Shown in pieces: positions 31,627 to 40,457 of a stretch of 46,742 bases of DNA. Both the position numbers and the translations under genes were made by a program. The first letter of the stretch is position 1; each line of letters opens with the position of its first letter. Origin of the DNA: Corallococcus interemptor (GTDB lineage Bacteria; Myxococcota; Myxococcia; Myxococcales; Myxococcaceae); NCBI RefSeq assembly GCF_003668875.1, contig NZ_RAWM01000066.1, positions 1 to 46,742 on the forward strand, in the 5' to 3' direction. The notes under the pieces were generated by a model. That model ran no database searches and was not told where the DNA came from. It worked only from the letters and a program-made list of their open reading frames with translations.

Positions 31627-32544
31627 CTAGAGGGTGTTCATCGAAGGGCAGTAGGTCGCGTACCCGTGGCCGGACACGGTGCCGTTCGCGTAGGTGGCGT
31701 TCACGTCGAAGGCCACGAAGTGCTTCGCGGGAAACGTCCCGGCCTCGATGCAGCTGGGGCAGATCGAGGCCGCCACTGGCGTGAAGGTGAGGCCCGTACT
31801 GCGAACGGCGATCTGCGGCATGAGCGCGCCATCGAAGTCGAACACCACGGATGACGGTCTACCCCCCGTGGAGCCCGTCTCCGGGGTTGTGTCCACCGGT
31901 ACCTTCACGAATTCGAGAGTGGCGATCTGCGGGGGGGTTGGCGAAGTGTCGGACGGGCACTCATCCGTCGCGCCATTGCTGAGTTCGATCCACAGCATCC
32001 AGGGGTCCCCGGCGTTCTCCGGCCCCGCATAGCCGAAGTAGGCGTGGTTCAGGACCACCTGGTTTTCGTACATCCGGGCCGTGACCGCGGTGTCCTGGCA
32101 CGTACCCTCGCAGGTGGTGGAGAGGTCAGTGCCTGCATCCGCGCTGGTGCCCGCGTCGGGCTCGGTGCCCGCATCCGGTTCGGAGCCCGCGTCGGGCTCG
32201 GTGCCCGCGTCGGGCTCGGAGCCCGCATCCGGTTCGGAGCCCGCGTCGGGCTCGGAGCCTGCGTCGGGAGTGGTGCCTGCATCGGGCTCAGTGCCCGCAT
32301 CGGGAGTGGTGCCAGCGTCCGGAGTGATGCCCGCATCGGGCTCGGTACCCGCGTCGGACTCGGTGCCCGCGTCCACTTCGGTGCCCGCGTCGAACCCGGT
32401 ACCGGCGTCGGGCGGTGGGCCTGCGTCGGGTCTGGTGCCCGCATCCGGCAGGGTATCGCCGTCATCGGAGCCACAAGCGGAAAGGGCAGGCACGCCCGCG
32501 AGGGAGAAAATCAACAAGGAGAGAATCGAGCGTCGCAGGGTCAT
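31627..32544 (-). CDS. Lipoprotein with an 18-unit DAG hexapeptide linker
   Basis: The protein has 305 residues from the ATG at 32544; an in-frame GTG 15 bases upstream is an alternative. The signal peptide ends in LSAC with Cys24. From residue 34 to 138 lies a linker of 18 hexapeptides of the form DAG(T/S)xP, with xP often EP or TP. The C-terminal domain (about 145-305) has paired Cys (CEGTCQ, CPSC, YCPS) and ends in GHGYATYCPSMNTL. No known domain is recognised in it. DAG-rich spacers are common in myxobacterial outer-membrane lipoproteins, where they hold a domain away from the membrane. Unknown role, surface exposed by inference. Confidence 0.85.
   Translation of the reverse strand: MTLRRSILSLLIFSLAGVPALSACGSDDGDTLPDAGTRPDAGPPPDAGTGFDAGTEVDAGTESDAGTEPDAGITPDAGTTPDAGTEPDAGTTPDAGSEPDAGSEPDAGSEPDAGTEPDAGSEPDAGTEPDAGTSADAGTDLSTTCEGTCQDTAVTARMYENQVVLNHAYFGYAGPENAGDPWMLWIELSNGATDECPSDTSPTPPQIATLEFVKVPVDTTPETGSTGGRPSSVVFDFDGALMPQIAVRSTGLTFTPVAASICPSCIEAGTFPAKHFVAFDVNATYANGTVSGHGYATYCPSMNTL
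32131..32445 (-). repeat. 18-bp tandem repeat array coding the DAG linker
   Basis: Eighteen consecutive 18-bp units inside the lipoprotein gene, each coding Asp-Ala-Gly plus three variable residues. Some neighbouring units are nearly identical in DNA (GAGCCCGCGTCGGGCTC and the like), so unit gain and loss by slippage without frameshift is expected. Confidence 0.85.
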
Positions 32545-32727
32545 GCCGCGAATTGTCACGGGTTCCGTGCCAAGATGCGAGGGGGCTTGTCCCTGCGCGT
32601 CATCGCGTCCGGCGGAAACCGTTTTCGCTCCTCATGTGCGCCCACTATCCTGTGGTCACGAGCAGTCCGGCTTCGTGGCTGTCCGTGGGTTTCCCGTCAG
32701 CCACGTGCTGCCTACCCAGGAGATGAG

Positions 32728-33156
32728 ATGACGCACGAGTACCCCCAGGAGCAGTTGCTGGCGTTCGTCCAGGCCATGGCCAACGTGGCGGCGAGCGATG
32801 GCCGCATCACCGACGAGGAGCGCCAGCAGCTCGACGAGGTGGTGCTGAACATCGGCCTGTCGCCCCGCGACCCGCAGGTCGCCGCGCTCATCGAGGCAGA
32901 GTTCCAGAAGCCCGGCCGGCTCACCGACATCGTCAGCAAGATTGAAATCCGCGAGCTGCGCGCCTCCCTGCTGCGCATGCTCGTCGAAGTGGCCTGCGCC
33001 GACGGACAGCTCGCCACCGAGGAGCGCGCGTCGGTGAAGGAGGCCGCCAGCGCCTTCGGCTTCGACGCCTCGGTCGCCGGCGAGCTCATCGACTGGACGC
33101 TCGACTCAATCAAGCTCGATCAGCGCGAGCGCGAGATCATGGCGAAGATGCTCTGA
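32728..33156 (+). CDS. TerB-like protein
   Basis: The protein has 142 residues, all helical. The ATG at 32728 follows CAGGAG (32717-32722); another ATG 5 bases upstream is out of frame. Two similar halves carry acidic helix-loop motifs, MANVAASDGRITDEERQQLDE and VACADGQLATEERASVKEA, as in TerB/DjlA-like proteins. TerB was named for tellurite resistance, but this single-domain form is widespread and its role is unclear; metal binding has been suggested for the family. No other ter genes are present. It is tail-to-tail with the methyltransferase gene, 10 bases apart. Confidence 0.88.
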   Translation: MTHEYPQEQLLAFVQAMANVAASDGRITDEERQQLDEVVLNIGLSPRDPQVAALIEAEFQKPGRLTDIVSKIEIRELRASLLRMLVEVACADGQLATEERASVKEAASAFGFDASVAGELIDWTLDSIKLDQREREIMAKML

Positions 33157-33166
33157 GCAGGCCCGC

Positions 33167-34381
33167 TCAAGCGCCCCTCGACGCGACGAGCGCGAGGTTG
33201 CGCGGAGACAGGCGTGGATCAAAAAGCTGGAGGAGCTCGACCTGGAAGCCCAGCTCCTCCAGCAGGATCGCGCGATCGAGCAGGAGCACGACCTCCAAGG
33301 CTCTCGCGAAGCGGTCCCTCAGCAGATGGCAGAGCAGCAGGTCCCGCGTCTCGGCGCGAACGGACACCTCGAAGGACTCCAACGCGGAGTCCGTCATGCC
33401 GGGCTCGAGGCCCAGGCGCTCCAGGCGGTCGCGCGCGTACGCGGCGAAGCGTCCGGCATAGAGCGCCCGGGGCGCGTCACCTGCCCGCACGAAGCCGAGC
33501 TCGGGAAACCGCTGGCGTGACAGGAGATGAAACGCGAAGCGCCACGCGTACACCTGCTTCATCCGCGCGAACTCCACGTCGGTCTTGTGATGCCGTCCCC
33601 GCGTCGTCAGCGCCAGGGCATGCGGAGTGAAGGGAAGGGGATGCGCGCCCCCGAAGCGGGAGACGGGGAAGTCTCGCGGGGCCTCCAGCTTGTCGTAGCA
33701 GCAGCCGACGTTCAGCACGAAGCCCGCCCCCTGGCTCTTGCGAATCTGCGTGAGGGCGAGCGGCCCGCAGGTGTGCAGACCGATGGTGGCCCGGTCCCCG
33801 CCGGAGAAGAGTGGATCAATCCGTGGCTGGAGCCCGTCCTCGACGGAGGCCTGGATGAAGCTCAGGGTGCCCGCACCGGAGGAGCGTGACTTCGTCAGCC
33901 AACGCTGCCCCTTGTCCTGCAGCGCGCCGTCCCGGTCGATGCTGTGGAAGGTCCACCCGAACGTCCGGGCACAGAGGCGGGCGAGGTGCCCCATGCCGCC
34001 GCCGATATCCACCGCCTGGTGGATGAAGCGCGTCCGGGGCGCGAGCAGGGCGAGCACCCGCTCGAGCTCATGGGTCTTCTTGGCGCTGAGCCCCTGCGTC
34101 TCCGACACCGTCAGTGCGTGAACGCCCTCATGCCACGGCAGCGCGGTCAGCTCCTGGAGTGTGCCAAGGAGCGCGACCAGGGACGGAGGCGGGGCGCCCA
34201 CGAGGACGCCATGATCCAGTTGCCGCTCGCCCGCTTCATCCAGCGACCGGGCATGGGCCAGCCAGTCCTCGGGCCAGGCGGCGCCGGACTCGGGCCAGCC
34301 CTGGAGGATGGAGCGCGACCAGAGCGGGGCCCAGGGCCGGAGCAGCTGCGTGAGCGCCGCGAGTCGCGCCTGGAAGTCCAT
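33167..34381 (-). CDS. METTL25/RRNAD1-like SAM methyltransferase
   Basis: The protein has 404 residues from the ATG at 34381; an in-frame ATG 15 bases upstream (34396) is an alternative. The SAM-binding motif is AVDIGGGMGHLARL (123-136) with an acidic second strand, HSIDRDGA. Then come GLHTCGPLAL (201-210) and NVGCCYDKL (224-232). The last two are characteristic of the METTL25/RRNAD1 group of methyltransferases, first described in eukaryotes. A second region LSRQRFPELGF and a helical C-terminal end complete it. Substrate in bacteria is unknown, possibly RNA or protein. The gene's first 57 bases are found again as a fragment at 44991-45047, part of a duplicated segment. Confidence 0.85.
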   Translation of the reverse strand: MDFQARLAALTQLLRPWAPLWSRSILQGWPESGAAWPEDWLAHARSLDEAGERQLDHGVLVGAPPPSLVALLGTLQELTALPWHEGVHALTVSETQGLSAKKTHELERVLALLAPRTRFIHQAVDIGGGMGHLARLCARTFGWTFHSIDRDGALQDKGQRWLTKSRSSGAGTLSFIQASVEDGLQPRIDPLFSGGDRATIGLHTCGPLALTQIRKSQGAGFVLNVGCCYDKLEAPRDFPVSRFGGAHPLPFTPHALALTTRGRHHKTDVEFARMKQVYAWRFAFHLLSRQRFPELGFVRAGDAPRALYAGRFAAYARDRLERLGLEPGMTDSALESFEVSVRAETRDLLLCHLLRDRFARALEVVLLLDRAILLEELGFQVELLQLFDPRLSPRNLALVASRGA

Positions 34382-34591
34382 GCCGCACCATCCCATGCGC
34401 CGCCGCTCTCCGCGGGCTTGTAACTCGAAGGGTTACGGATGGGCGGCGCGTTGTGACCCATCGAGCCACGGTGGGCGCTCCCCAAGCCTGCGCCTCCGAG
34501 TGAGCGGCGTGTGGCGTGGGGACTGCAATGGGGGCGGGGGCCGGCCCCCCGTGCCGGCAAGCAGTCATCCCCTCAAATGAGGTTCAGCTCG

Positions 34592-35431
34592 ATGAACATC
34601 CAGATCAAGGGTCGCCTGATGGCGGCCTCTCTCCTGTGCATGGCGGCGGTGGGTTGTGGTGAAGGGACGGCGTCCGAGGGCGACACGCTGATGGCGCAGG
34701 AGGCAAGCGCCACGCAGTGCATCGATGGCTTCAATGGCATCCGGAACTGCGCGACCGGCAACGCGACGCTGAAGTCCGGAACGAAGGGCATCGACGTTGC
34801 CGGGCTGAACACGGTGAGGCAGGACGGCTTCTCCAGCCAGTTCCCGCGTGCCTCGGCGTGGCGGATGGAGGCGGCCATCGGCGGTATCGGTGCGAAGGAG
34901 CAGGGCCTGTTCCTCACGGCGCGCGACGGCACCCGGGTGATCAGCACGCTGCGCATCGGGCTGGGCGGGTCCAAGGATCAGATGGTCCTGGAGCCCACCT
35001 TCCCGGGCACGAAGGGCGGCGCGCACTACGCGGCGGCCGTGTATTCGCGCGGGGCCCTGGTCGCGAAGGGCATCAACTTCAACAACTACGACCGCTTCAT
35101 GCGGCCCTGGTGGTGGGACTTCGCGTCCTACTGGTACCCGTGCAACGTGGGCTTCAACGACCGGCTCCAGCTGGACATGGATGGCACGCTGGTGACGGCG
35201 CCCGGCTGGAGCTTCTACGGCGGCGGCTCCTACGGCCCGTTCTCCGTGGGGTCGGCCAGCGACCCGTTCCAGGTGGAGATCGACGGCAAGCTCGTGACGG
35301 GCGACCGCATTGATCTCATCGAGCTGCCGGGCAGCGGGACGCCGGCGTCCGTGGGCTTCACCGCCGTGGACGTGACCGCGGCGGCCACCCAGTTCACCCT
35401 CACGGGTGAGACCACGGCCCGCGCGAAGTAG
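34592..35431 (+). CDS. Lipoprotein of unknown function, copy A
   Basis: The protein has 279 residues. ATG at 34592 is chosen because TGAGG lies 10 bases upstream and a lipoprotein signal follows, ending in AVGC (Cys22); an in-frame ATG at 34577 is possible. After the linker, TQCIDGFNGIRNCATG opens a Cys-poor, beta-rich domain with aromatic segments (NNYDRFMRPWWWDFASYWY) and YGGGSYGPFSVGSAS. The C-terminal end is TAVDVTAAATQFTLTGETTARAK. No family is recognised. A second, almost identical copy is at 45257-46096; the two proteins differ at only two residues (Asp to Ala near 230 and Ala to Glu at 278). Strongly conserved duplication suggests selection or gene conversion. Likely outer-membrane anchored. 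Confidence 0.85.
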   Translation: MNIQIKGRLMAASLLCMAAVGCGEGTASEGDTLMAQEASATQCIDGFNGIRNCATGNATLKSGTKGIDVAGLNTVRQDGFSSQFPRASAWRMEAAIGGIGAKEQGLFLTARDGTRVISTLRIGLGGSKDQMVLEPTFPGTKGGAHYAAAVYSRGALVAKGINFNNYDRFMRPWWWDFASYWYPCNVGFNDRLQLDMDGTLVTAPGWSFYGGGSYGPFSVGSASDPFQVEIDGKLVTGDRIDLIELPGSGTPASVGFTAVDVTAAATQFTLTGETTARAK

Positions 35432-35445
35432 GCGAGGGAGATGGA

Positions 35446-35474
35446 CCGCACGCACGGGTAGACCGTGCGTGCGG
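35446..35474 (+). terminator. Shared hairpin, occurrence 1 (after lipoprotein copy A)
   Basis: CCGCACGCACGG (35446-35457), loop GTAGA, CCGTGCGTGCGG (35463-35474). A perfect 12-bp stem between the convergent lipoprotein and ELWKTDGT genes, so it can serve both strands. The same arms recur at 40410-40438 and 46111-46139. Confidence 0.75.
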
Positions 35475-35482
35475 CCGGGACT

Positions 35483-38400
35483 TCAGGAGGTTGCCGTCCT
35501 GCGCGAGCGGCGACGGCTCACTCCCCACGCCAGCATGGCCACCGCGCTCCAGGCGAGGCCACTGGTGCCCGGGTCCGTGGACGCACAACCGGAGCATGAA
35601 GGCGGCAGCGGCCCCTCCTCCGTGACGGGCTTGGGGTTCACCGTCACCTGGAAGGTGCAGTGGGACGCATTGCCCGCCGCGTCCTGCCCCGTCACGGTGA
35701 CCGTCGTGGTCCCCAGCTCGAACACCGAACCCGACGGCTGGCTGTAGCCGAGCGTTGGCGCGGAGACCGCGTCCGTGGCGACAGCCGCCGCATACTCCAC
35801 GCGAGTTCCCTTCACGCTGGTGGCCGTGGCGACGACGTTCGCCGGGCAGGTCAGTGCGGGCCCGGTCGTGTCCCGCACGGTGAGGGTGAAGGTGCACGTG
35901 GAGGCGTTGCCCGCCGCGTCCTCCGCCGACACCCGCACCTGCGTCTCTCCCAGGGGGAAGTCAGCGCCGCTCGGGTGGCTGTACGTCACGCGGGACGCGC
36001 TGGTGACGGCGTCCGAAACCACAGCGGCCGGATAGTCCACCCGCGTGGCCGTCGCGCTGGCGGCCTCCACGATGCGGGGCAGGGGACAGCTCAGTGCCGG
36101 CGCCACCGTGTCACGCACGGTGACGGTGAAGGTGCACGCGGCGGTGTTGCCAGCCGCATCCGTGGCGGTGATTCGCACCGGCGTCTCCCCAAGCGCGAAG
36201 CGAGACCCCGGAGGCGCGCTGGACGTCATCGTCACGGCGGGGCCGGAGACCGCATCGAACGGGGCGGCGGTGGAGTACGTCACGTTCGCGCCCGTGGCGT
36301 CCTCGGCCTCCACGACGACATCCGGGGCGCACCCCACCATGGGGGGCGTCGTGTCCCGCACGGTGACGGTGAAGACGCAGGACGACGCATTGCCCGCGGC
36401 ATCCGTGGCCGTGACGGTGACCGGCGTCTGCCCCAGGGGGAAGCCATTGCCGGAAGCGTGGCTGTAACGCACCGTCGCGGGCCCTGACACCGTGTCCATG
36501 GCGGAGACCGCCGGGTACTCCACCGACGCTCCCATTGCTCCAGTGGCCTCGGCCACCACTGCCACCGGGCACGTGAGCGCGGGGGCAGTGGTGTCCACGA
36601 CGATGACGGAGAAGGTGCACGTGGACGCGTTGCCCGCCGCGTCCTTCGCCGTCACCTCCACCTGCGTCTCCCCGAGCGCGAACCCACTCCCGCTCGCGTG
36701 GCTGTAGGTCACGGCAGGCGTCGCCGTGACCGCATCCGAAGCCTGCACGGCCGGATAGTCCACCCGCGTGTCCGTCGCACCAGTGGCCTCCACGACGAGG
36801 GGCTGGGGGCAGCTCATCTCCGGCGCCACCGTGTCGCGCACGGTGACGGTGAAGCCGCACGTCGCCCTGCGTCCCCGCTCGTCGCGCGCCATCGCGGTGA
36901 CGCGCGTCGCCCCCATGGGGAAGACCGAGCCGGACGCCTGGCTGTACGTCACCGACAGCGCTCCCGTCCCCGTGGCGGCGGCGGGAGGGTAGGGGACCGA
37001 GGCGCCCTCGCCGCTGACGGCTTCGGCGAAGACATCCTCCGGACAGGTGATGGCCGGAGGCGCGGTCTCCGTCACCGTCACCGGGAACGTGCAGGAGGAC
37101 GCATTGCCCGCGACATCCGTGGCCGTGACGGTGACGACGGTCGTGCCCACCGGGAACGTCGTCCCGGAGGCCTGGCTGTAGGCCACCGTCGCGGAGGACA
37201 CGGCGTCCGAGGCCGTGGCCGCCGGGTACTCCACCGTCGCGCCATCGTCGCCCGTCGCCAGCGCCGACACGTCCGCCGGACAGACCAGGTCCGGCGCCGT
37301 GGTGTCCCGCACCGTCACCTGGAAGGAGCAGGCAGCGCTGTTGCCGGCCGCGTCCCGAGCCGTGACGGTGACGTTCGTGGCTCCCAGCGGGAACACGCTG
37401 CCGCTCGGATGGCTGTAGCTCAACGCGGGGCTGGCAGGGCTGTCGTCGCTCGCCGTCGCGGAGGGGAACTCCACCGCCGCGCCCTGCGGACCGGTGGCCG
37501 AGGCCACCACGGACGTAGGGCAGGTCACCGTGGGCGGCGTCACGTCGACGACGTGCCGTGCGTGCCACAGCTCGGCCCCATGCGTGGCATCACTGCCCTG
37601 GAAGTACAGCGTGTCCCCCTTGAGGACGAACCCGGTGGGCCGGTACGAGCCCGTCCCCGGCATGGCGAGGAACAGCTGCGTCCCTTCCGCGGTCCCATCC
37701 GACTGCCAGATCTCGGACCCCACGGAGGATCCGCTGAAGGCACTGAAGATGAGCGCATCCCCGATGACCTTCAGACCTTGCGGACTCGAGCCCGCGGCCC
37801 CGGGCCGGATGTCCTTCACGCGCACGGTGCCCGCCTCCGTCCCATCCGTGACCCAGAGCTCCCTGCCGCTCAAGCCGTCCTCCGCGCCGAAGAAGACCCG
37901 CCCCTGGTAGGGCGTGAGCTCGGAGACATAGGAGTGCGCCGCGCCCGGGGCGATGTCCTTCACGCGCACCGTGCCGGCCTCCGTCCCATCGCTCTTCCAC
38001 AACTCCCGGCCGTAGCTGACGTCCTCCGCCGTGAAATAGAGCGTCCCGCCCACGACCAGGAAGTTGTCGGGGAACGAGAAGGGAGACCCGGGGTTGATGT
38101 CCTTCACGCGCACGGTGCCGGCCTCCGTCCCATCGCTCTTCCACAGCTCGAAGCTGGAGGTGGGATCCGTGGCGATGAAGAAGAGCGTGCCTGCCACGTC
38201 CGCGAAGCGAATGGGGTCGGAGCCCGCGGCACCGGGCCAGATGTCCTTCACGCGCACGGTGCCGGCGGAGGTTCCGTCCGTCTTCCACAGCTCCAGGCCG
38301 CTCGTGCCGTCGTTCGCCGCGAAGTAGAGCACTCCGCCCACGTTGCCGAACGCGGGAACACTCTGGGTGATGGACCCCGTGGCCCCGGCGCGGATGTCCT

Positions 38401-40339
38401 TGACGCGCACGGTGCCGGTCTCGGTGCCGTCCGTCTTCCAGAGCTCCTTGCCGCTGACACCGTCATCCGCCGCGAAGTAGAGCGTGCGTCCAACGCGCGA
38501 GAGGACGACGTCCTGGAGGTTCAGCGAGCCGGTAGCCCCGGGGCGGATGTCCTTCACTCGCACGGTGCCCGCAGACGTTCCATCCGTCTTCCACAGCTCG
38601 GCGCCGCCCGCCGCATCCTCCGCGGCGAAATAGAGCGTGTCCTCCACCCGGACGAATCCCGTCGGAGACGCACTCGCGGGGCCGGGGTTGATGTCCTTGA
38701 GGAGAACGGTCCCCGCCGCCGTGCCGTCGGTCTTCCACAGCTCGCGGCCATGAACGCCGTTGATGGCCGTGAAGAGGAGCGTGCCGTTCAGGTCCATCAT
38801 GGACGCCGGAAACGAATTTCGTGGCGTCGTGTGGATGTTGCGCAGCAGCACGGTTCCCGCCTCGGTGCCGTCGCTCATCCACAGCTCCCGGCCATACACG
38901 CCGTCATCCGCCGCGAAGTAGAGGAAGCCGTTGCGCTGGACCAGGGACGAGGGGGCGGACCCGATGGCGCCGGGCCAGATGTCCTTCACGCGCACGGTGC
39001 CGGCGGCAGTTCCGTCCGTCTTCCACAGCTCCTTGCCGCTGACGCCGTCATCCGCCACGAAGAACAGGGTGGAGCCCACGGCGGTGAGCGAGGCCAGCGA
39101 GGGGCTCGCGGTCCCGGGGAGGATGTCCCGGACGCGCACGGTGCCTGCGTCGGTGCCGTCCGTCTTCCACAGCTCCCTGCCGCTGACGCCGTCATCCGCG
39201 AGGAAGTAGACGGTGTTGCCCACGGCGGTGAGCGAGGACGGCGAGGACCCCAGATTTCCGGGCCGGATGTCCTTCACGCGCACGGTGCCCGCCGGGGTGC
39301 CGTCCGTCTTCCACAGCTCGTCGCCGGTGGAGGCATCCGAAGCGATGAAGTACAGCGTGCCATTCACATCCAGGAATCCGGAAGGGTGGGAGCCTCCGGC
39401 GCCGGGCCAGATATCCCGCACGAGCTGCGTGCCCGCCGCGGTGCCGTCGGTCTTCCACAGCTCGAACCCGGAAGTTCCGTTATCGCCCTTGAAGAAGATG
39501 GAGCCGTTCGAGACCGTGAGCAGCGGTGGGATGTAGGGAGGCACGAAGCTGCCACTGCCGGGATTGAAGTCCTGGATGAGCGCGGTGCCGGCCTCGGTGC
39601 CGTCGCTGCGCCACAGCTCGAAGCCCAGGTTGGTGGTGCTCGCCACGAAGACGAGGGTGCCGTTGAGGTTCGTGAGCCAGGAGGATGCCCGCGCCCCGGG
39701 ATACGTATAGAGCTGGACGGCGGTGGTCCCCCAGTCGAACCCGTTGCTCTTCCACAGTCGGTCGGTCCCGGCCTCATCCGTCGCGGTGAAGTAGAGCGTC
39801 CCGTTCATCGGCGTGAGCCAGGACGGATTGGAGTGGGCGTTGGGGGTGCCCACCGCCGCCTCCCTGTAGATGTTTTCAACGAGCACGGTGCCGGCCGAGG
39901 TGCCGTCCGTCTTCCACAGCTCGCGGCCGAACCAGCCATCGTCGGCGCTGAAGAACACGGTGTTGCCGACCGCCGTGAAGGACACCGGCCCCGCGCTGGG
40001 AAGCGAGGAGATGGACTTGAGGCGCACGGTGCCGGCCGCGGTGCCGTCGCTCTTCCACGGCTGACCGCCGATGAGGAATTCGGTGGCTTCGAAGTAGAGC
40101 GTGCCGTTGACGTTCGTCAGGGTGGTGGGGTTGGAGTCGGAGTCGCCCGGCCAGATGTCCGCCAGCAGCTCCGCCACCGGAGGAGTGCCTCCTGTCCCCA
40201 AGAGCCGCGAGGCCCGAGTGTCCACGGAGCCCGCTGCCTCCGGCGCGTCACCACAGCCCGCCGCCGTGAGTACAACCACCAGGCTGATGATCAGGCATTG
40301 CGCCTGGACTCCCCCTCGTCTCTGTTCGTGCATCCCCAT
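35483..40339 (-). CDS. Giant surface protein: ELWKTDGT propeller repeats, eight HYR domains, lipobox and MYXO-CTERM tail
   Basis: The protein has 1618 residues. The signal ends in the lipobox TAAGC (Cys29); an in-frame ATG at 40333 is an alternative start. Residues about 45-930 contain 17 copies of ELWKTDGTxxGTxxVKDI-like units (the third is the degenerate LWKSNGFDWGT) plus a last partial unit, about 45-55 residues apart, a beta-propeller array. Residues about 936-1566 hold eight HYR domains, each with a Cys-Pro start (VTCPTSVVA, LVCPADVSA, MSCPQPLVV and others) and DAAGN-xx-CxF endings. The last 35 residues (CSGCASTDPGTSGLAW, hydrophobic helix, RRRSRR) are a MYXO-CTERM sorting signal. A lipobox and a sorting tail in one protein is unusual. 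Probably a large cell-surface adhesion protein. Confidence 0.92.
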   Translation of the reverse strand: MGMHEQRRGGVQAQCLIISLVVVLTAAGCGDAPEAAGSVDTRASRLLGTGGTPPVAELLADIWPGDSDSNPTTLTNVNGTLYFEATEFLIGGQPWKSDGTAAGTVRLKSISSLPSAGPVSFTAVGNTVFFSADDGWFGRELWKTDGTSAGTVLVENIYREAAVGTPNAHSNPSWLTPMNGTLYFTATDEAGTDRLWKSNGFDWGTTAVQLYTYPGARASSWLTNLNGTLVFVASTTNLGFELWRSDGTEAGTALIQDFNPGSGSFVPPYIPPLLTVSNGSIFFKGDNGTSGFELWKTDGTAAGTQLVRDIWPGAGGSHPSGFLDVNGTLYFIASDASTGDELWKTDGTPAGTVRVKDIRPGNLGSSPSSLTAVGNTVYFLADDGVSGRELWKTDGTDAGTVRVRDILPGTASPSLASLTAVGSTLFFVADDGVSGKELWKTDGTAAGTVRVKDIWPGAIGSAPSSLVQRNGFLYFAADDGVYGRELWMSDGTEAGTVLLRNIHTTPRNSFPASMMDLNGTLLFTAINGVHGRELWKTDGTAAGTVLLKDINPGPASASPTGFVRVEDTLYFAAEDAAGGAELWKTDGTSAGTVRVKDIRPGATGSLNLQDVVLSRVGRTLYFAADDGVSGKELWKTDGTETGTVRVKDIRAGATGSITQSVPAFGNVGGVLYFAANDGTSGLELWKTDGTSAGTVRVKDIWPGAAGSDPIRFADVAGTLFFIATDPTSSFELWKSDGTEAGTVRVKDINPGSPFSFPDNFLVVGGTLYFTAEDVSYGRELWKSDGTEAGTVRVKDIAPGAAHSYVSELTPYQGRVFFGAEDGLSGRELWVTDGTEAGTVRVKDIRPGAAGSSPQGLKVIGDALIFSAFSGSSVGSEIWQSDGTAEGTQLFLAMPGTGSYRPTGFVLKGDTLYFQGSDATHGAELWHARHVVDVTPPTVTCPTSVVASATGPQGAAVEFPSATASDDSPASPALSYSHPSGSVFPLGATNVTVTARDAAGNSAACSFQVTVRDTTAPDLVCPADVSALATGDDGATVEYPAATASDAVSSATVAYSQASGTTFPVGTTVVTVTATDVAGNASSCTFPVTVTETAPPAITCPEDVFAEAVSGEGASVPYPPAAATGTGALSVTYSQASGSVFPMGATRVTAMARDERGRRATCGFTVTVRDTVAPEMSCPQPLVVEATGATDTRVDYPAVQASDAVTATPAVTYSHASGSGFALGETQVEVTAKDAAGNASTCTFSVIVVDTTAPALTCPVAVVAEATGAMGASVEYPAVSAMDTVSGPATVRYSHASGNGFPLGQTPVTVTATDAAGNASSCVFTVTVRDTTPPMVGCAPDVVVEAEDATGANVTYSTAAPFDAVSGPAVTMTSSAPPGSRFALGETPVRITATDAAGNTAACTFTVTVRDTVAPALSCPLPRIVEAASATATRVDYPAAVVSDAVTSASRVTYSHPSGADFPLGETQVRVSAEDAAGNASTCTFTLTVRDTTGPALTCPANVVATATSVKGTRVEYAAAVATDAVSAPTLGYSQPSGSVFELGTTTVTVTGQDAAGNASHCTFQVTVNPKPVTEEGPLPPSCSGCASTDPGTSGLAWSAVAMLAWGVSRRRSRRTATS

Positions 40340-40409
40340 CCCTTCGAAACGTCGGAGGGAAGCATCCCGGACGCAGGAGGGAAGAGCAATCCGGGTCAGG
40401 GAGAACCGG

Positions 40410-40438
40410 CCGCACGCACGGAGTGACCGTGCGTGCGG
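40410..40438 (-). terminator. Shared hairpin, occurrence 2 (after the 40458 gene)
   Basis: CCGCACGCACGG (40410-40421), loop AGTGA, CCGTGCGTGCGG (40427-40438). The arms are identical to those at 35446 and 46111; only the loop differs. It lies 20 bases downstream of the stop codon of the leftward propeller gene and before the start of the ELWKTDGT gene. Confidence 0.75.
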
Positions 40439-40457
40439 CGGCTGGGGCTTCAGGAGG

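Larger units (their letters stand above)
34325..35474 (+). repeat. Segmental duplication, copy A (1.15 kb)
   Basis: The segment covers the first 57 bases of the methyltransferase gene, the divergent promoter region, the unknown lipoprotein gene and its hairpin. It matches 44991-46139. The upstream part (34325-34591) differs at clearly more sites than the coding part, including a 1-bp indel. The coding copies differ at about 5 of 840 positions. Both copies share a palindrome GGGGGCCGGCCCCC (34536-34549 and 45201-45214) upstream of the lipoprotein start. Confidence 0.9.

Noticed and set aside
32081-32731. Plus-strand frame with PASGS/EPASG repeats
   Set aside because: It is the shadow of the DAG hexapeptide array; the sense frame has a signal peptide, lipobox and terminator.
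34536-34549. Palindrome GGGGGCCGGCCCCC in the duplicated promoter
   Set aside because: Conserved in both copies, but expected from copying and from extreme GC content; no independent sign of function, so mentioned only under the repeat.
36698-40426. Antisense open frame of about 1240 codons over the ELWKTDGT gene
   Set aside because: Its periodicity is only the reflection of the sense repeats; no start context or family feature.
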